Part shown: positions 26,208 through 35,166 of the stretch, piece by piece
Position numbering within the stretch: the stretch's first letter is position 1
How the letters are laid out: the number at the start of each line of letters is the position of its first letter
Assembly: GCA_958295755.1 (NCBI GenBank)
Contig: OY282367.1
Span: forward strand, 1,058,022 to 1,122,021
Direction: 5' to 3'
DNA: 64,000 nucleotides
From: an uncultured Acidimicrobiales bacterium
GTDB lineage: Bacteria > Actinomycetota > Acidimicrobiia > Acidimicrobiales > Hopanoidiivorantaceae
The notes under the pieces: model-generated
The model's database searches: none
The model's input: only the letters and a program-made list of their open reading frames with translations
What the model was told of the DNA's origin: nothing
Translations under genes and position numbers: made by a program

Positions 26208-27452
26208 TCACCGAGTCACGATCACAGATGAGCCGTGTCCGTACATGCCGTGGTTGATAGAGAGACCTACCTTGGCATCTGGCACTTGACGTTCGCCTGC
26301 TTCGCCGCGTAACTGCCAAGTCAATTCGCAAACTTGAGCTATAGCTTGAGCAGGTACGGCTTCGCCGAAAGCCCCTAAACCTCCAGAGGGGTTTACCGGA
26401 ATGCGTCCGCCTAGAGAAGTGTCGCCTGAGTGCAACAGCTTTGTAGCGTCGCCACGTTCGCACAGACCGATATATTCATACCAGTCAAGCTCGTAAGCTG
26501 ACGACAAATCATAAACCTCGGCGCAGTCCAGATCGTCTGGCCCGACTGCTGCTTCTTCATAGGCTCGCCCGGCGATGGTAGCTTTGAAACTCTCATCAGT
26601 ACTGCCGACTTCAGCCCACGAATCTGATGCCATATAGGGTAGCTCTATGACCGTGTTGGGATAAGTGGGGCTGACTGTGGAGATACCAGAAACTCGCACG
26701 GGAGATTGCACGCCTTTGCTACGGGCATATTCCAAACTGGAAACAACTAAAGCTGCTCCGCCATCAGAAGTTGCACAGATTTCAAGCAGTCGTAGCGGGT
26801 CGGCAACCATTGGCGAATTTTCTATGTCTTCCGGGTGGTATTCCTTGGTGTAGCGGGCGTTGGGGTTGGTCACGGCGTGACGGGAATTCTTTACTTTGAC
26901 TTGAGCAAAATCTTCTGGGGTATCGCCGAAGAGCTCCATACGACGGCGAGCGTATAGGGCAAAATAGGCAGGGTTTGTGGCCCCTAAAAGCCTGAAGCGG
27001 AGCCAGTCGGTATCGTCAGGGCGGTCACCGACATTGGGGGCTAAGAAACCCTTTGGTGTGGTGTCGGCCCCCACCACTAGCGCGACATCGCACACACCTG
27101 CCAGAATTTGTGCGCGGGCGATGCTCAGTGCTGTAGCCCCTGAAGCGCAAGCGGCGTAGGAGCTGGCTAGTTGGCAACCGGTGAAACCTAGAGCGTTGGC
27201 AAAGGTAGAGGCTGAGACATAGCCGGGATAACCGCAACGAATGGTGTTGGCACCCGATACGAACTGGATTTCATCCCAAGCTACATCAGCATCGCCGAGA
27301 GCGTCTCGTGCAGCTTTCACGCCGTATTCTACGAAAGAGCGACCCCACTTGCCCCAAGGGTGCATCCCCACACCCAAGATCGCTATATCTTCCACTCTTG
27401 TAGCAGATGCTGTTGTTGTAGGCATTGTTGTTGTAGGTACTGTCTCAGGCAT
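26208..27452 (-). CDS. Thiolase family protein (acetyl-CoA acetyltransferase / lipid-transfer type)
   Basis: Thiolase-like protein of 414 residues. The start (IAILGVGMHPWGKWGRSFVEYG), the Cys region SSYAACASGATAL, DCAEVYDLSSAYELDWYEYIG and the C-terminal NPSGGLGAFGEAV and SINHGMYGHG match the SCP-x/lipid-transfer subfamily that works with an OB-fold partner. ATG at 27452 is chosen over one at 27500 because GGAGG lies seven bases before it; it overlaps the partner gene by eight bases. Probable role: thiolytic or retro-aldol cleavage in side-chain degradation of a steroid-like or branched acyl-CoA. Confidence 0.85.
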   Translation of the reverse strand: MPETVPTTTMPTTTASATRVEDIAILGVGMHPWGKWGRSFVEYGVKAARDALGDADVAWDEIQFVSGANTIRCGYPGYVSASTFANALGFTGCQLASSYAACASGATALSIARAQILAGVCDVALVVGADTTPKGFLAPNVGDRPDDTDWLRFRLLGATNPAYFALYARRRMELFGDTPEDFAQVKVKNSRHAVTNPNARYTKEYHPEDIENSPMVADPLRLLEICATSDGGAALVVSSLEYARSKGVQSPVRVSGISTVSPTYPNTVIELPYMASDSWAEVGSTDESFKATIAGRAYEEAAVGPDDLDCAEVYDLSSAYELDWYEYIGLCERGDATKLLHSGDTSLGGRIPVNPSGGLGAFGEAVPAQAIAQVCELTWQLRGEAGERQVPDAKVGLSINHGMYGHGSSVIVTR

Positions 27453-27978
27453 TGCTCGGCCTCCATTCCCATGAGATGTATTCGTGTTCATCGTCTTCAT
27501 AAAGCGTTGTCAGCCCGAGATGCACCTTCATGCCGATGTGCATATCTTCCAATGAGACATCTTCGGACATCGGCCCTAGAACCACGATTTTCTCTGGTAG
27601 CTCAACTGCTGCTAGCACGAATGGCTCCCAGGGGTCGCGTGTCACCACATAGGGGGCTGGTGGCGGATAGGAAGCTGTGGTGTAAGACCAAACTGTGCCA
27701 GTTGAGCTCAGAAGTACTTCTTGGCGCACTACTTGCTGAGTTGCTTGCTCGCTGTTGGAGGTGCTACTTCTTCCTGCTGTTGGGCTTACTGCTTCTCGCA
27801 TCCGTGCTGCGGTGCCTGCTGGATCGGCACCAGCCAGATCTTTGGGGAAAAAATAACTTTCTCGCCCTGTGCCTTTGCCGCCGATGAGACGGGGGTTTTC
27901 TTCGTCCATCGTGAAAAGACCTTCTACGGCTGGAACACGCGTTTTTTGAAATGTCATGGCTTTGCCTAGTTTAGTCAT
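27445..27978 (-). CDS. DUF35 OB-fold protein, thiolase partner, lacking zinc ribbon cysteines
   Basis: Protein of 177 residues of the OB-fold (DUF35) family that partners thiolases or aldolases. PRLIGGKGTGRESYFFP occupies the place of the rubredoxin-like zinc ribbon, and the OB-fold follows (LSSTGTVWSYTTASYPPPAPYV ... PFVLAAVELPEKIVVLGPM). There is no cysteine in the protein, so no zinc ribbon can form. The gene overlaps the thiolase start by eight bases. ATG at 27957 is an alternative start. Confidence 0.82.
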   Translation of the reverse strand: MTKLGKAMTFQKTRVPAVEGLFTMDEENPRLIGGKGTGRESYFFPKDLAGADPAGTAARMREAVSPTAGRSSTSNSEQATQQVVRQEVLLSSTGTVWSYTTASYPPPAPYVVTRDPWEPFVLAAVELPEKIVVLGPMSEDVSLEDMHIGMKVHLGLTTLYEDDEHEYISWEWRPSNA

Positions 27979-28011
27979 CTGGCTAGTTCGGATGCTTCGC
28001 TAATACTCAAA

Positions 28012-29850
28012 TCACCACTCATCATCCATATCGCTACTCAAGTCAACTTCATCATCATCCCAACCACTCAAATCAACCCCATCATCAGCCAAACCAACCT
28101 CGCCCAAACCATCCCAACCACTCAAATCATCATCAGCTAAATCAACCTTGCCCGCACCTCCACTCAAATCATCATCATCCCAACCACTCAAATCAACCCC
28201 ATCATCAGCCAGATCAACCTTGCCCAAACCATCACCGCCACTCAAATCATCATCAAGCAAGTCATAGTTACTCAGGTCATCACTATTCAGATAATTACTC
28301 AAACCATCATCAGCCAGGTCAATATCGCCCAAACCATCACCGCCACCCAAATCATCATCAAGCAAGTCATAGTTGCTCAAATCATCATCTAAGTTGTCGC
28401 TTGTTGTCTCCTTGCCTGTTCGGTTTTCCTTCAGCGAAGCCAAAGGCGCAAAACCCACTCCAGAAGAGGTTTTCTCAGTAGCCACCACAGCTCTGCGGAT
28501 TGACTTAGACCCGTATCGGTTGCGAATGGCATCTACAACGCGATCCAACTTGCCAACTGCCTTCCCACCCCCTGTAGCCGCCGCAGCCCTCTTACCTCCA
28601 GCTGTCCCTCGTGCCTCTGCTTTCCTTCCTGACTTTGCCTTCCTGCCCCCTGCAGTCCCCGCCGCTGCCTTCCCTCTCCCTGCTTTCCCGCCCCCAGTCT
28701 TCCCTCTCCCAGTAGCCCCCGCCCCTGCCCCCGCAAACCGCGAGTCGCCTGATAGATCACCAAATGACATCTGAGACGAACCGTCATCACTCAGATCCGA
28801 CACTTTCACCCCAACTAGTCGGACACCCATTGAAACATCGTGCTTATCTAAGAGAGCCATGGCTTCAGCAGCTATAACCTGAGTGCTTTGAGTGGGAGTA
28901 GGAAGCTTGATGCCTGTTGTGTAGGAGGTGAAGTCGCCGTGGCGCACTCTGATACCAACATGGCGAGTATATTTCTCGGCTGCTCGCAACCTCGTGCCAA
29001 CTTTCTCAGAGAGTACCCAGATCGCTTTGCGGATTTCTTCGTGTGTAGTGCGATCTTCTAGGAAAGTCATCTCATGGCTCATAGATTTAGCCTCTTGTTT
29101 TTCGGCAATCGTGTTGCTATCTATGCCTCGAGCCAGCTGGGCTATGTGTGTGCCGTGTGACTTCCCTAAAGCACCCACGAGAGTAGCTACTGGCATAGCG
29201 GCAAGATCGCCGACTGTCTCAGCTCCGAGCTTGCGAATGACTTTTTCAGTGGCAGGGCCAACGCCCCAGAGCGCACCGACTGGCATCGGGTGAAGGAAGT
29301 CAAGCTCTTCTCCCGCCTCTACTAGCAATACGCCTTGTCCTGGCTTGGTTCCGTCCATGGATGGCGTAGGTTTGGCTGCCTTGGATGCCAGCTTTGCGAT
29401 CATTTTGTTGGTAGCTACCCCTATAGAACAAAGCACATTTTCTTTCTCATGGATACTTTCGCGGATGAGCTTGGCCATTTCCAGCGGACTGCCGAAGATT
29501 TTTTGACAACCTCTTACATCCAAAAACGCCTCGTCTATGGAAATTTGCTCTACATCGGGCGTGAAGCTCAACAGCACCTTCATTATCTTCTTGCTGACTG
29601 CGGCATACAAATCCAAGTTGCCCGACAGAAAAATTAAATCGGGGCAGAGTCGGCGGGCAAGGGTGGAGGGCGTGGCCGAGAACACTCCGTAAGCACGAGC
29701 TTCATAAGATGCCGCTGCCACCACACCTCTGCTTCCGTGGCTTCCGACCACCACAGGCTTTCCACGCAGATCAGGATACCGATTAAGCTCTAGTTGCACG
29801 AAGAAGGCGTCCATATCTACATGCATGATGTTGGTGAGAGTTTCAGTCAT
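28012..29850 (-). CDS. dinB: DNA polymerase IV with long acidic repeat tail
   Basis: Y-family translesion polymerase of 612 residues. The polymerase core is complete: HVDMDAFFVQLE, SYEARAYGV, the catalytic SIDEAFLDV, helix-hairpin-helix GVGPATEKVIRKLG and little-finger domain. A clamp-binding-like QMSFGDL follows near residue 355. Then comes a Gly/Ala/Lys/Arg-rich basic linker, a short conserved LDRVVDAIRNRYGSKSIRRA, and about 128 residues (485-612) of highly acidic Leu-Asp-Asp repeats with no counterpart in ordinary DinB (about 350-420 residues). The acidic tail is encoded by tandem DNA repeats and probably disordered. Confidence 0.88.
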   Translation of the reverse strand: MTETLTNIMHVDMDAFFVQLELNRYPDLRGKPVVVGSHGSRGVVAAASYEARAYGVFSATPSTLARRLCPDLIFLSGNLDLYAAVSKKIMKVLLSFTPDVEQISIDEAFLDVRGCQKIFGSPLEMAKLIRESIHEKENVLCSIGVATNKMIAKLASKAAKPTPSMDGTKPGQGVLLVEAGEELDFLHPMPVGALWGVGPATEKVIRKLGAETVGDLAAMPVATLVGALGKSHGTHIAQLARGIDSNTIAEKQEAKSMSHEMTFLEDRTTHEEIRKAIWVLSEKVGTRLRAAEKYTRHVGIRVRHGDFTSYTTGIKLPTPTQSTQVIAAEAMALLDKHDVSMGVRLVGVKVSDLSDDGSSQMSFGDLSGDSRFAGAGAGATGRGKTGGGKAGRGKAAAGTAGGRKAKSGRKAEARGTAGGKRAAAATGGGKAVGKLDRVVDAIRNRYGSKSIRRAVVATEKTSSGVGFAPLASLKENRTGKETTSDNLDDDLSNYDLLDDDLGGGDGLGDIDLADDGLSNYLNSDDLSNYDLLDDDLSGGDGLGKVDLADDGVDLSGWDDDDLSGGAGKVDLADDDLSGWDGLGEVGLADDGVDLSGWDDDEVDLSSDMDDEW

Positions 29851-29993
29851 GATGGCACCGCCAATAAACTAGGGCAATAAACTCTACTATTTCTAAACAT
29901 GAATTAAAGAATACGCAGGGGTGTGATACGCATGCCTTCTGTCAACCATCTAAGCACTCAATGCGTCTTAATGGTGCATGAGAGTTTTAAAGT

Positions 29994-30578
29994 ATGAACA
30001 AGCACGCCAAACATTTTGCAAACTCAGAAAACTCTGCTCCAGAACAGAGATCTCAAGAGCAAGCATCGCAAGTTGTCCAGCTTTCCGTGGTGCAAGACAA
30101 GTTGAGCAAAGATCAGCTCGTTTCTCTCTTCAACGACCATTACGACTCTCTCGTACGCCTTGCTTCGTTCTTATTGGATGACACGGAGAGCTGCGAAGAA
30201 GTAGTGCAGGATGCTTTCGTGAAGCTTTTTACAGTTGCCGAGCCTACCGTCGGCAAAGAAGCCGCTTATCTGCGGACTATGGTGTTGAACGGTGCCCGTT
30301 CGCGTATGCGCAAACGGATGGTGCGTAGGCGTTTCGTGCATGAATTGCCCGAGCCGATCGCCTCGGCGGAAACAGACGCCCTGAGCCGCCACGAACGAGA
30401 AAACATGATACGAGCACTCCGTCGCCTGCCAAAGCGACAGTCAGAAGTTTTGATGCTGCGGTTCTACAACGACCTCAGCGAAGCCGAAATCGCCGAGACC
30501 TTGGATATCTCCACCGGCTCGGTAAAGACTCATACCAGCCGCGGACTAACTAGCCTGCGAGCATTCCTTTCTGCGTGA
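29994..30578 (+). CDS. RNA polymerase sigma factor, sigma-70 (ECF-type)
   Basis: Sigma factor of 194 residues with region 2 (FNDHYDSLVRLASFLLDDTESCEEVVQDAFVKLF) and region 4 (LPKRQSEVLMLRFYNDLSEAEIAETLDISTGSVKTHTSRGL). Region 3 is absent, so it belongs to the ECF group. The N-terminal 35 residues are Ser/Gln-rich. The ATG lacks a Shine-Dalgarno and follows TTTTAAAGT closely, consistent with a short leader. The next gene, 31 bases downstream, encodes a membrane protein likely to act as its anti-sigma or signal partner. Confidence 0.88.
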   Translation: MNKHAKHFANSENSAPEQRSQEQASQVVQLSVVQDKLSKDQLVSLFNDHYDSLVRLASFLLDDTESCEEVVQDAFVKLFTVAEPTVGKEAAYLRTMVLNGARSRMRKRMVRRRFVHELPEPIASAETDALSRHERENMIRALRRLPKRQSEVLMLRFYNDLSEAEIAETLDISTGSVKTHTSRGLTSLRAFLSA

Positions 30579-30609
30579 GTATGAGATAGAAGAGTATGGG
30601 ACAGACGAG

Positions 30610-31836
30610 ATGACATCCGACCGCGAAGCTCGCAATCAGGAGACAGAACAACTTCTGCGAAAGGCGTTGCAGCAGCACGCTCAAAGGGTCAAACCTTCCC
30701 CTGATGCTTTCTTCAGCATCAATCAACGAATCGCCCGCAAGGAAGAAGGATTCAAGCTACCTAGAATGTTGCGCCTGCAGCCATCTATGGTGGCCAGCAT
30801 CTTGTTGCTCATCGCCCTCAGTGTGGTAACGACTTTACTGCTAACCAGAGGCGATAACAGTACACAGTCTGTGAATGTAGGAGCGACTCCGTCTTCCACC
30901 ATTCCTGAAGATCCGTCGCCTGAGCCGCCTCCCCCCGCAACCAATCCAGAACCGCCAGAATCTAACCCTCCCGGCATAGTATCGGTAGAACCTACTGTTC
31001 AGACAGGGACAAGTGAGCCAGCCACTAACCCGCCTGAGCCGCCCGCTACTGTTTCACCGCCTGCCCCGACCACACCTGCCCCGACCACAACCCTGGTGGA
31101 ACCACCAACCACCGAACCTCCTCCTCCACCTCCTGACACTGCTTATGCAATACGCCCGTTGCAGATTGCCAGCAAGGGACAAGTTATCGTTTATAAAGAT
31201 CACGACACTCAGAGCGAACAGCTTGGCGTTATACCTGTGTCTTTAGATGAAGGCATTTATCTGGCCACAAGTGTGCGAGCTACCGACTATGACGGCAACC
31301 ATTGGAGCGAAGTCGTTCTGCCTACGGGTGAAACCGGCTGGGTAGAGCTGGAAACAGTGGCTATCGTGCCCTCAACTCTCAGCGAAACCCAGAAGGGCGA
31401 CTTGGTTTCAGTGGGATATCAGTTGCTAGGCGTGGTTGCTACTAACGAAGCTAGTAAAAGCGATTCGGAGTCTCCCATCTTTCTGCCTAGCACCAATAGC
31501 TTGAATGTTTCCAGTAGAGGCGTCTATGTAGCTTCAGTTGTTGGAGGTGGTACTATATATAACCGCTATAGTCCGAGTGAATTTTTGGCTGCTTTCGGGA
31601 CTGAGGAGTCTGACAACCCAATAATCACTTCTTTGTATTCGCAGTTGGTGTGCTTGACTGGCGAAACCAATGTGACATTGGGCGACGACTCAGACATTGA
31701 TGCGCCCGTTGCCATGCAGGTACTTCCTTATGTGGCTATAACTGGCATAAGTGAAGGCAATACCTGTACGGTTCTCATACATTTTGATTACCTTAGAGGT
31801 CAGGCCGAAATCATCGGCTTCTCCGTGTATAGCTAA
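30610..31836 (+). CDS. Membrane protein with Pro-rich stalk and SH3-like extracellular domain (probable anti-sigma partner)
   Basis: Protein of 408 residues. A cytosolic N-terminus of about 60 residues (TEQLLRKALQQHAQRVKPSPDAFFSI) resembles the start of short anti-sigma factors. One membrane helix (about 62-80) and a Pro/Thr stalk (about 95-175) follow. Next is an SH3b-like domain (VIVYKDHDTQSEQLGVIP ... GETGWVELE) and a final beta-rich region. Its place directly after the sigma gene supports an anti-sigma role, but no zinc-binding anti-sigma motif is seen. The stop is flanked by a 20-base duplicated element. Confidence 0.7.
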   Translation: MTSDREARNQETEQLLRKALQQHAQRVKPSPDAFFSINQRIARKEEGFKLPRMLRLQPSMVASILLLIALSVVTTLLLTRGDNSTQSVNVGATPSSTIPEDPSPEPPPPATNPEPPESNPPGIVSVEPTVQTGTSEPATNPPEPPATVSPPAPTTPAPTTTLVEPPTTEPPPPPPDTAYAIRPLQIASKGQVIVYKDHDTQSEQLGVIPVSLDEGIYLATSVRATDYDGNHWSEVVLPTGETGWVELETVAIVPSTLSETQKGDLVSVGYQLLGVVATNEASKSDSESPIFLPSTNSLNVSSRGVYVASVVGGGTIYNRYSPSEFLAAFGTEESDNPIITSLYSQLVCLTGETNVTLGDDSDIDAPVAMQVLPYVAITGISEGNTCTVLIHFDYLRGQAEIIGFSVYS

Positions 31837-31877
31837 TATCCATAGCTAGTATCCTGGCATAGCTAATATCCATAGCT
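31828..31877. repeat. Imperfect direct repeat carrying the stop codon
   Basis: ATAGCTAATATCCATAGCTA occurs twice, about 10 bases apart. The first copy contains the TAA of the preceding gene. Same type as the elements at 6.5 kb and 24.0 kb. Confidence 0.8.
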
Positions 31878-31883
31878 AAGAAC

Positions 31884-31961
31884 TGGTCGGGCTGCCGGGA
31901 TTTGAACCCGGGACCTTTGGTCCCCCAGACCAACGCGCTAACCAAGCTGCGCCACAGCCCG
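31884..31961 (-). tRNA. tRNA-Pro (anticodon GGG)
   Basis: The minus strand folds as a standard cloverleaf. The acceptor is CGGGCTG paired with CAGCCCG. A D-arm follows. The anticodon stem TTGGT/ACCAA holds the loop CTGGGGG (anticodon GGG), and the T-arm is CCGGG-TTCAAAT-CCCGG. A 3' ACCA is encoded, so the CCA end is genomic. It reads Pro codons CCC and CCU. Confidence 0.96.
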
Positions 31962-32043
31962 ATGATTTGATGCTATCTGAATTGGGCTAGATTTTGCTTC
32001 CTCTGCCGGTATGTCCTTTGCTTTCTCTGCCGGTATGCCCTTC

Positions 32044-32295
32044 TCAAAAAATTCTGAAGCCGAGCTGCACAAAACGCCAAATCAAATAGCCCGCAGTGGC
32101 AATACAGAGCAACCAAAAATGCCAAGGCACTTTGGTGGCAGGCTCAACTACAGGTTTCTTAGCTTCAAGTTTCACAGCCTCAGGTTTCGCAGTCTCGTCT
32201 ATCTCCCCCACAAGCACTCCACAGGTCGGACAGTTGCCCCCAGAAGTGAGAGTGTTGGGATTGTAAAACTGCTCGCACGGCTCACACCATGGCAT
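32044..32295 (-). CDS. Small zinc-ribbon membrane protein
   Basis: Protein of 83 residues with an N-terminal zinc ribbon (two CxxC knuckles, CEPC and CPTC) and one C-terminal membrane helix (FWLLCIATAGYLIWRFV). Likely a tail-anchored cytosolic zinc-ribbon protein; its role is unknown. It is 21 bases downstream of the PP2C phosphatase stop, on the same strand, so probably co-transcribed. Confidence 0.7.
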   Translation of the reverse strand: MPWCEPCEQFYNPNTLTSGGNCPTCGVLVGEIDETAKPEAVKLEAKKPVVEPATKVPWHFWLLCIATAGYLIWRFVQLGFRIF

Positions 32296-32316
32296 CGCCC
32301 TGCCTCCTGACTTGCT

Positions 32317-33480
32317 TCAGTCTTTTTCTTCGGCATCCATTTCGGCAGTCCAGCGGATGGCAAAGATAGAGAGGTCGTCGTCTATGCTGCCTCGAGCGAA
32401 CTTCTGAGCTTCGTCGCGCAAAAGCTCACACAGCTGCTGAGGGTGCATCGTGGGGTCGTTTCGTATGAACTGAGCCACGCGGTCTTCTCCAAACAGCTCT
32501 CCGCCTCGCATTTCGTCTGGGGAGGTCTCACGTCTGGCTTCTGTCAATCCATCGGAATAGAGCACAACGGTATCGTCGGGATGAAGTGGTATCTCTTTGC
32601 TGTAATAAGAGACATCTTTCTCCAGCATTACCAGCGGGCCTGTGCGTCGTAACGGATAAGCCTCTTGCTCGTGCCAAAGCCAAACGGTGGGGTGCCCAGC
32701 TGAGGCATATCTGAAAGTCTCGGCTTCGGTGTCAAACATTAGCACGACCATAGAGATGAACTCTTCAGGCCGATCGGTCAGATACATCTGATTATTCAGC
32801 TCTTGGAGAGCTTGAGCAGGGTCGCGATATGCCCTAAGCAGAATGCGCAGCAAGAACTTCGCCAAAAACGCCGTGATAGCCGACTCCACACCGTGTCCTG
32901 AAACATCACCCAACACTGCTGCTGTGCGAGTGGGTGAGACTTGGTAGATATCATAAAAGTCGCCAGCCATTAGCCCCGAACCTGGTTGATAGACACGACC
33001 TGTCTCAAAGCCGGTTAACTTCTCCAGCTTCTCGGGCGAAAGCCTCTCAGCCCAGGCTTTGGGCGCCGATTCAGCCTGCGATAAAGTCTCTTCCGCCTTG
33101 ACTTCTATGGCAAAACGCTCACGAAGCAAAATGGCGTTCTTGAGCGACTCTCTGCCCCACCACAGAGCCGATACCAACGCCGGAACCACCACCAACAAAT
33201 ACAGTGTTGCCCAGTTGAGATTGTCGGTTATACCAACGGTAGCCGAGGATACCGCCAAAAAGAAATACAGCACAGCAGCGTGTGTCTCTTTTAGAAAGTT
33301 GGTGCGAGAGATCTTCATGGCGTCTTGTTTGCGGCGCACTGTAGCTTCGCTGTCTTCTTCTGTTATCACCTCGCGTTCTACGCGGCGCATATGGTCGAAG
33401 CGATAAGAGGCAGAGCGTCCCCACACGGCTGCCGCGATGAGACACGCTATTGCAACGATGGTTAAGAAGAATGAAGTCAT
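32317..33480 (-). CDS. PP2C/SpoIIE-type serine/threonine phosphatase, membrane-bound
   Basis: Protein of 387 residues. One helix at the N-terminus and two more at about 70-115 form the membrane part. The SpoIIE phosphatase domain follows from about residue 155: GDFYDIYQVSPTRTAAVLGDVSGHG holds metal-binding Asp residues, and VVLYSDGLTEAR and DDDLSIFAIRW hold the others. Such enzymes dephosphorylate anti-sigma antagonists or other regulators. It lies between der and a zinc-ribbon gene on the same strand; the signal and target are unknown. Confidence 0.87.
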   Translation of the reverse strand: MTSFFLTIVAIACLIAAAVWGRSASYRFDHMRRVEREVITEEDSEATVRRKQDAMKISRTNFLKETHAAVLYFFLAVSSATVGITDNLNWATLYLLVVVPALVSALWWGRESLKNAILLRERFAIEVKAEETLSQAESAPKAWAERLSPEKLEKLTGFETGRVYQPGSGLMAGDFYDIYQVSPTRTAAVLGDVSGHGVESAITAFLAKFLLRILLRAYRDPAQALQELNNQMYLTDRPEEFISMVVLMFDTEAETFRYASAGHPTVWLWHEQEAYPLRRTGPLVMLEKDVSYYSKEIPLHPDDTVVLYSDGLTEARRETSPDEMRGGELFGEDRVAQFIRNDPTMHPQQLCELLRDEAQKFARGSIDDDLSIFAIRWTAEMDAEEKD

Positions 33481-33501
33481 TGAATAGTTATGGTACTCAA
33501 T

Positions 33502-35028
33502 TCAAGAGGAACGGAGGCGTACCCTCATGCGCAAGGGCGTAGCTCCGAAGCTGAACTCTTCTCTCAGTTTGCGTTCTAAGTAGCGCACATAGGTGGGCGG
33601 GAGCTTGCGATTCACGAACAGCAAGAAGGTGGGCGGGTCGGTGGCACCTTGTGTGGCGTATAGCACTCTGGCTCCGCCGGGTGCGCTGTGGGCAGCTTGG
33701 GCTTCACGGATGGTTTTATTTACAAGACGGGTGGGAACGCGCTTGCGATAGTCTTCCACCACGCCGCTGAGGGCTGGAAATATCTTTTGGATGCCTCTGC
33801 CCGACAGGGCTGTGATAGGAAACACCGAGCCATCGCCCACGAAACTCAGTCGCCGCTGTACGTCGTCTTTCACAGTGGCACGTTGTTCTGTGGTGAGTAG
33901 CTCCCACTTGTTGAGTAGTAGCAGTACGGGGCAGCCTGCGTTGTCCACTCGCTCGGCTAGGCGTAGGTCTTGGTGGGTGATACCTTTGGTGGCGTCTATA
34001 ATGAGCAACACGATGTCGGCTTGGTCGATAGAGCGCAAGGCTCGCAGGGCTGCGTATCGTTCGGTCTCTTGGTCTATTCGGGCTTTGCGGCGCAGGCCTG
34101 CAGTGTCGACGAAACGGATGGGACCTAGCTCTGTTTGGACGATGGAATCTACTGAGTCTCGGGTGGTGCCTGGTTCGTCGTGCACTACCGAACGCGCCTC
34201 ACCCACAAATTTGTTGAAGAGCGTGGATTTGCCGACATTAGGCATGCCTACGATGGCGACCGAAACTGTGACATCAGTGGAAGAGGTGTTGGAGATGGCT
34301 GAATCTGTATGAGAGGTGTTGGAGATGGGTGGGTCGGAGATGGCTGAATCTGTATGAGAGGTGTCGGAGATGGCTGAGGTTGAAGATATGGATGTGGCTG
34401 AATCTGTGTGCGCGGTGTCGGAGATAGCTGGGTCGGAGATTGCTGAGTTAGAGATTGCCGAGCCGGAAGAAGCGGCAGTATCAGAAGTTGCCTCGGGATT
34501 ATAAATCTGTTTCACCACTTCGTCCAGCACATCGGCTGTGCCTCGTCCGTGCAGCGCGCTGAGCGGCCAAGGGTTGCCAAAGCCCAAGTTGACGAACTCC
34601 CATGCCATAGCTTCTTGCCGAGGGCTGTCGGCTTTGTTGCTCACGAGCAGCACTGGCACATGTTGGCGGTGGAGGAAGGCTGCCATATCGGCGTCTTCTT
34701 GAGTTACCCCCAATGTGGCGTCAACCACGAATAGCAGCAGGTTGGCCGTAGAGATAGCATATTCGCTCTGAGCAGAGACTTTGTGATCTATGTCGCTACC
34801 TGCCTGTAGCCATCCGCCTGTGTCTATGAGCAGAAATTCCCAGCCTTGCCAATCTACGACCACCTCTTTGCGGTCGCGCGTGACTCCGGGGCGAGCTTCT
34901 ACGATGGCAACCCTGCGACCTGCGATCCTGTTGAGCAAAGTGGATTTTCCCACATTAGGTCGCCCGATAATGGCAACTTTAGGTAGGGAGCGGTGATCGT
35001 TATTCTTACCAGAAGCACCATCAGCCAT
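33502..35028 (-). CDS. der: Ribosome-associated GTPase Der (EngA) with expanded inter-domain linker
   Basis: Double-GTPase of 508 residues needed for 50S ribosome assembly. GTPase domain 1 (GRPNVGKSTLLNRI, DTGGW, SNKAD) and domain 2 (GMPNVGKSTLFNKF, DTAGLRRK, LNKWEL) are intact, followed by the KH-like domain (PPTYVRYLERKLREEF). Der proteins are usually about 440-490 residues. Here the linker between the GTPase domains is expanded to about 85 residues of repeating Ala/Ile/Ser/Asp/Thr units (AISDTSHTDSA-type), encoded by imperfect tandem repeats at about 34270-34500. Confidence 0.93.
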   Translation of the reverse strand: MADGASGKNNDHRSLPKVAIIGRPNVGKSTLLNRIAGRRVAIVEARPGVTRDRKEVVVDWQGWEFLLIDTGGWLQAGSDIDHKVSAQSEYAISTANLLLFVVDATLGVTQEDADMAAFLHRQHVPVLLVSNKADSPRQEAMAWEFVNLGFGNPWPLSALHGRGTADVLDEVVKQIYNPEATSDTAASSGSAISNSAISDPAISDTAHTDSATSISSTSAISDTSHTDSAISDPPISNTSHTDSAISNTSSTDVTVSVAIVGMPNVGKSTLFNKFVGEARSVVHDEPGTTRDSVDSIVQTELGPIRFVDTAGLRRKARIDQETERYAALRALRSIDQADIVLLIIDATKGITHQDLRLAERVDNAGCPVLLLLNKWELLTTEQRATVKDDVQRRLSFVGDGSVFPITALSGRGIQKIFPALSGVVEDYRKRVPTRLVNKTIREAQAAHSAPGGARVLYATQGATDPPTFLLFVNRKLPPTYVRYLERKLREEFSFGATPLRMRVRLRSS

Positions 35029-35166
35029 GATTTGATGCTAACTTTCGGAATCAGATATTGCCTTAGATGTGCTCAGATATTGCCTTTGACGTGCGCCTGC
35101 GATGCTTCCGCAAGTGCTTTATCAAGATATGAGGTGCCTTTGCCAGATATGAGTTTGCGCTAACCT

